Shown here piece by piece: positions 25,539 to 25,586 of a stretch of DNA of 25,586 nucleotides. The notes beneath the pieces were generated by a model. It did no database searches. It was not told the origin of the DNA and worked only from the letters and a program-made list of their open reading frames with translations. Position 1 is the stretch's first letter, and each line of letters opens with the position of its first letter. The position numbers and the translations under genes were made by a program. Source of the stretch: Nostoc sp. GT001 (lineage in GTDB: Bacteria > Cyanobacteriota > Cyanobacteriia > Cyanobacteriales > Nostocaceae); the NCBI RefSeq assembly GCF_030382115.1, contig NZ_JAUDRJ010000003.1:2477713-2503298 (forward strand). The letters are read 5' to 3'.

Positions 25539-25586
25539 AAAAAGTTTTCCAATTGCGCTTAAAATTTAATTTTTAATTTTTAATTT

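Overview
The window comes from a filamentous, heterocyst-type cyanobacterium (Nostocales, Nostoc/Anabaena-like). The signs are many HIP1 octamers (GCGATCGC), heptanucleotide tandem repeats of the STRR type, hairpin-rich small dispersed repeats, very large multidomain signalling kinases, a short KdpD without a kinase domain, and a CoaR/CoaT cobalt pair. All calls come from reading the sequence; no database search was run.

Layout. 1-3511: the tail of an unidentified gene, a long AT-rich leader, prs (PRPP synthase) bracketed by two 139-bp MITE-like elements in inverted orientation, a pile of nested hairpin repeats, and a Uma2-type nuclease-fold gene. 3512-7129 (minus): one large CHASE3-HAMP-GAF-histidine kinase-REC-REC-REC gene broken by two frameshifts, one right after the phospho-acceptor histidine. 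7569-8824 (minus): two stress-type genes. 9214-10074 (minus): rsmI. 10233-10910 (plus): an exported amidase. 11176-16051: a cobalt-resistance locus, with coaT (minus) and coaR (plus) separated by an AT-rich ATPase/TOPRIM-like gene pair lacking HIP1 sites. 16270-21779 (minus): a Ser/Thr kinase-AAA-TPR-GAF-histidine kinase giant split in two by an inserted repeat. 22084-23499 (plus): a BT1-type folate/biopterin transporter. 23652-25538 (minus): the end of a kdp potassium-uptake operon (kdpC, short kdpD).

How it fits together. The clearest functional unit is cobalt homeostasis. CoaR (MerR head, precorrin-isomerase-like body, Cys-His-Cys tail) would activate coaT from a MerR-type promoter with a perfect 10-6-10 palindrome and a 20-bp spacer. 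The ATPase/TOPRIM pair, resembling two-gene OLD/PARIS-like defence modules, sits exactly between that operator and coaR, and coaR is now its third cistron. This is the best candidate for something undescribed: a putative defence cassette fused to a metal sensor operon.

A second theme is remodelling of coding sequence by small repeats. A repeat adds about 27 in-frame residues to CoaT, another splits the giant kinase and leaves a TAATG stop/start overlap, and another supplies the end of the amidase gene. STRR arrays abut the rsmI start and the kdpC and kdpD stops.
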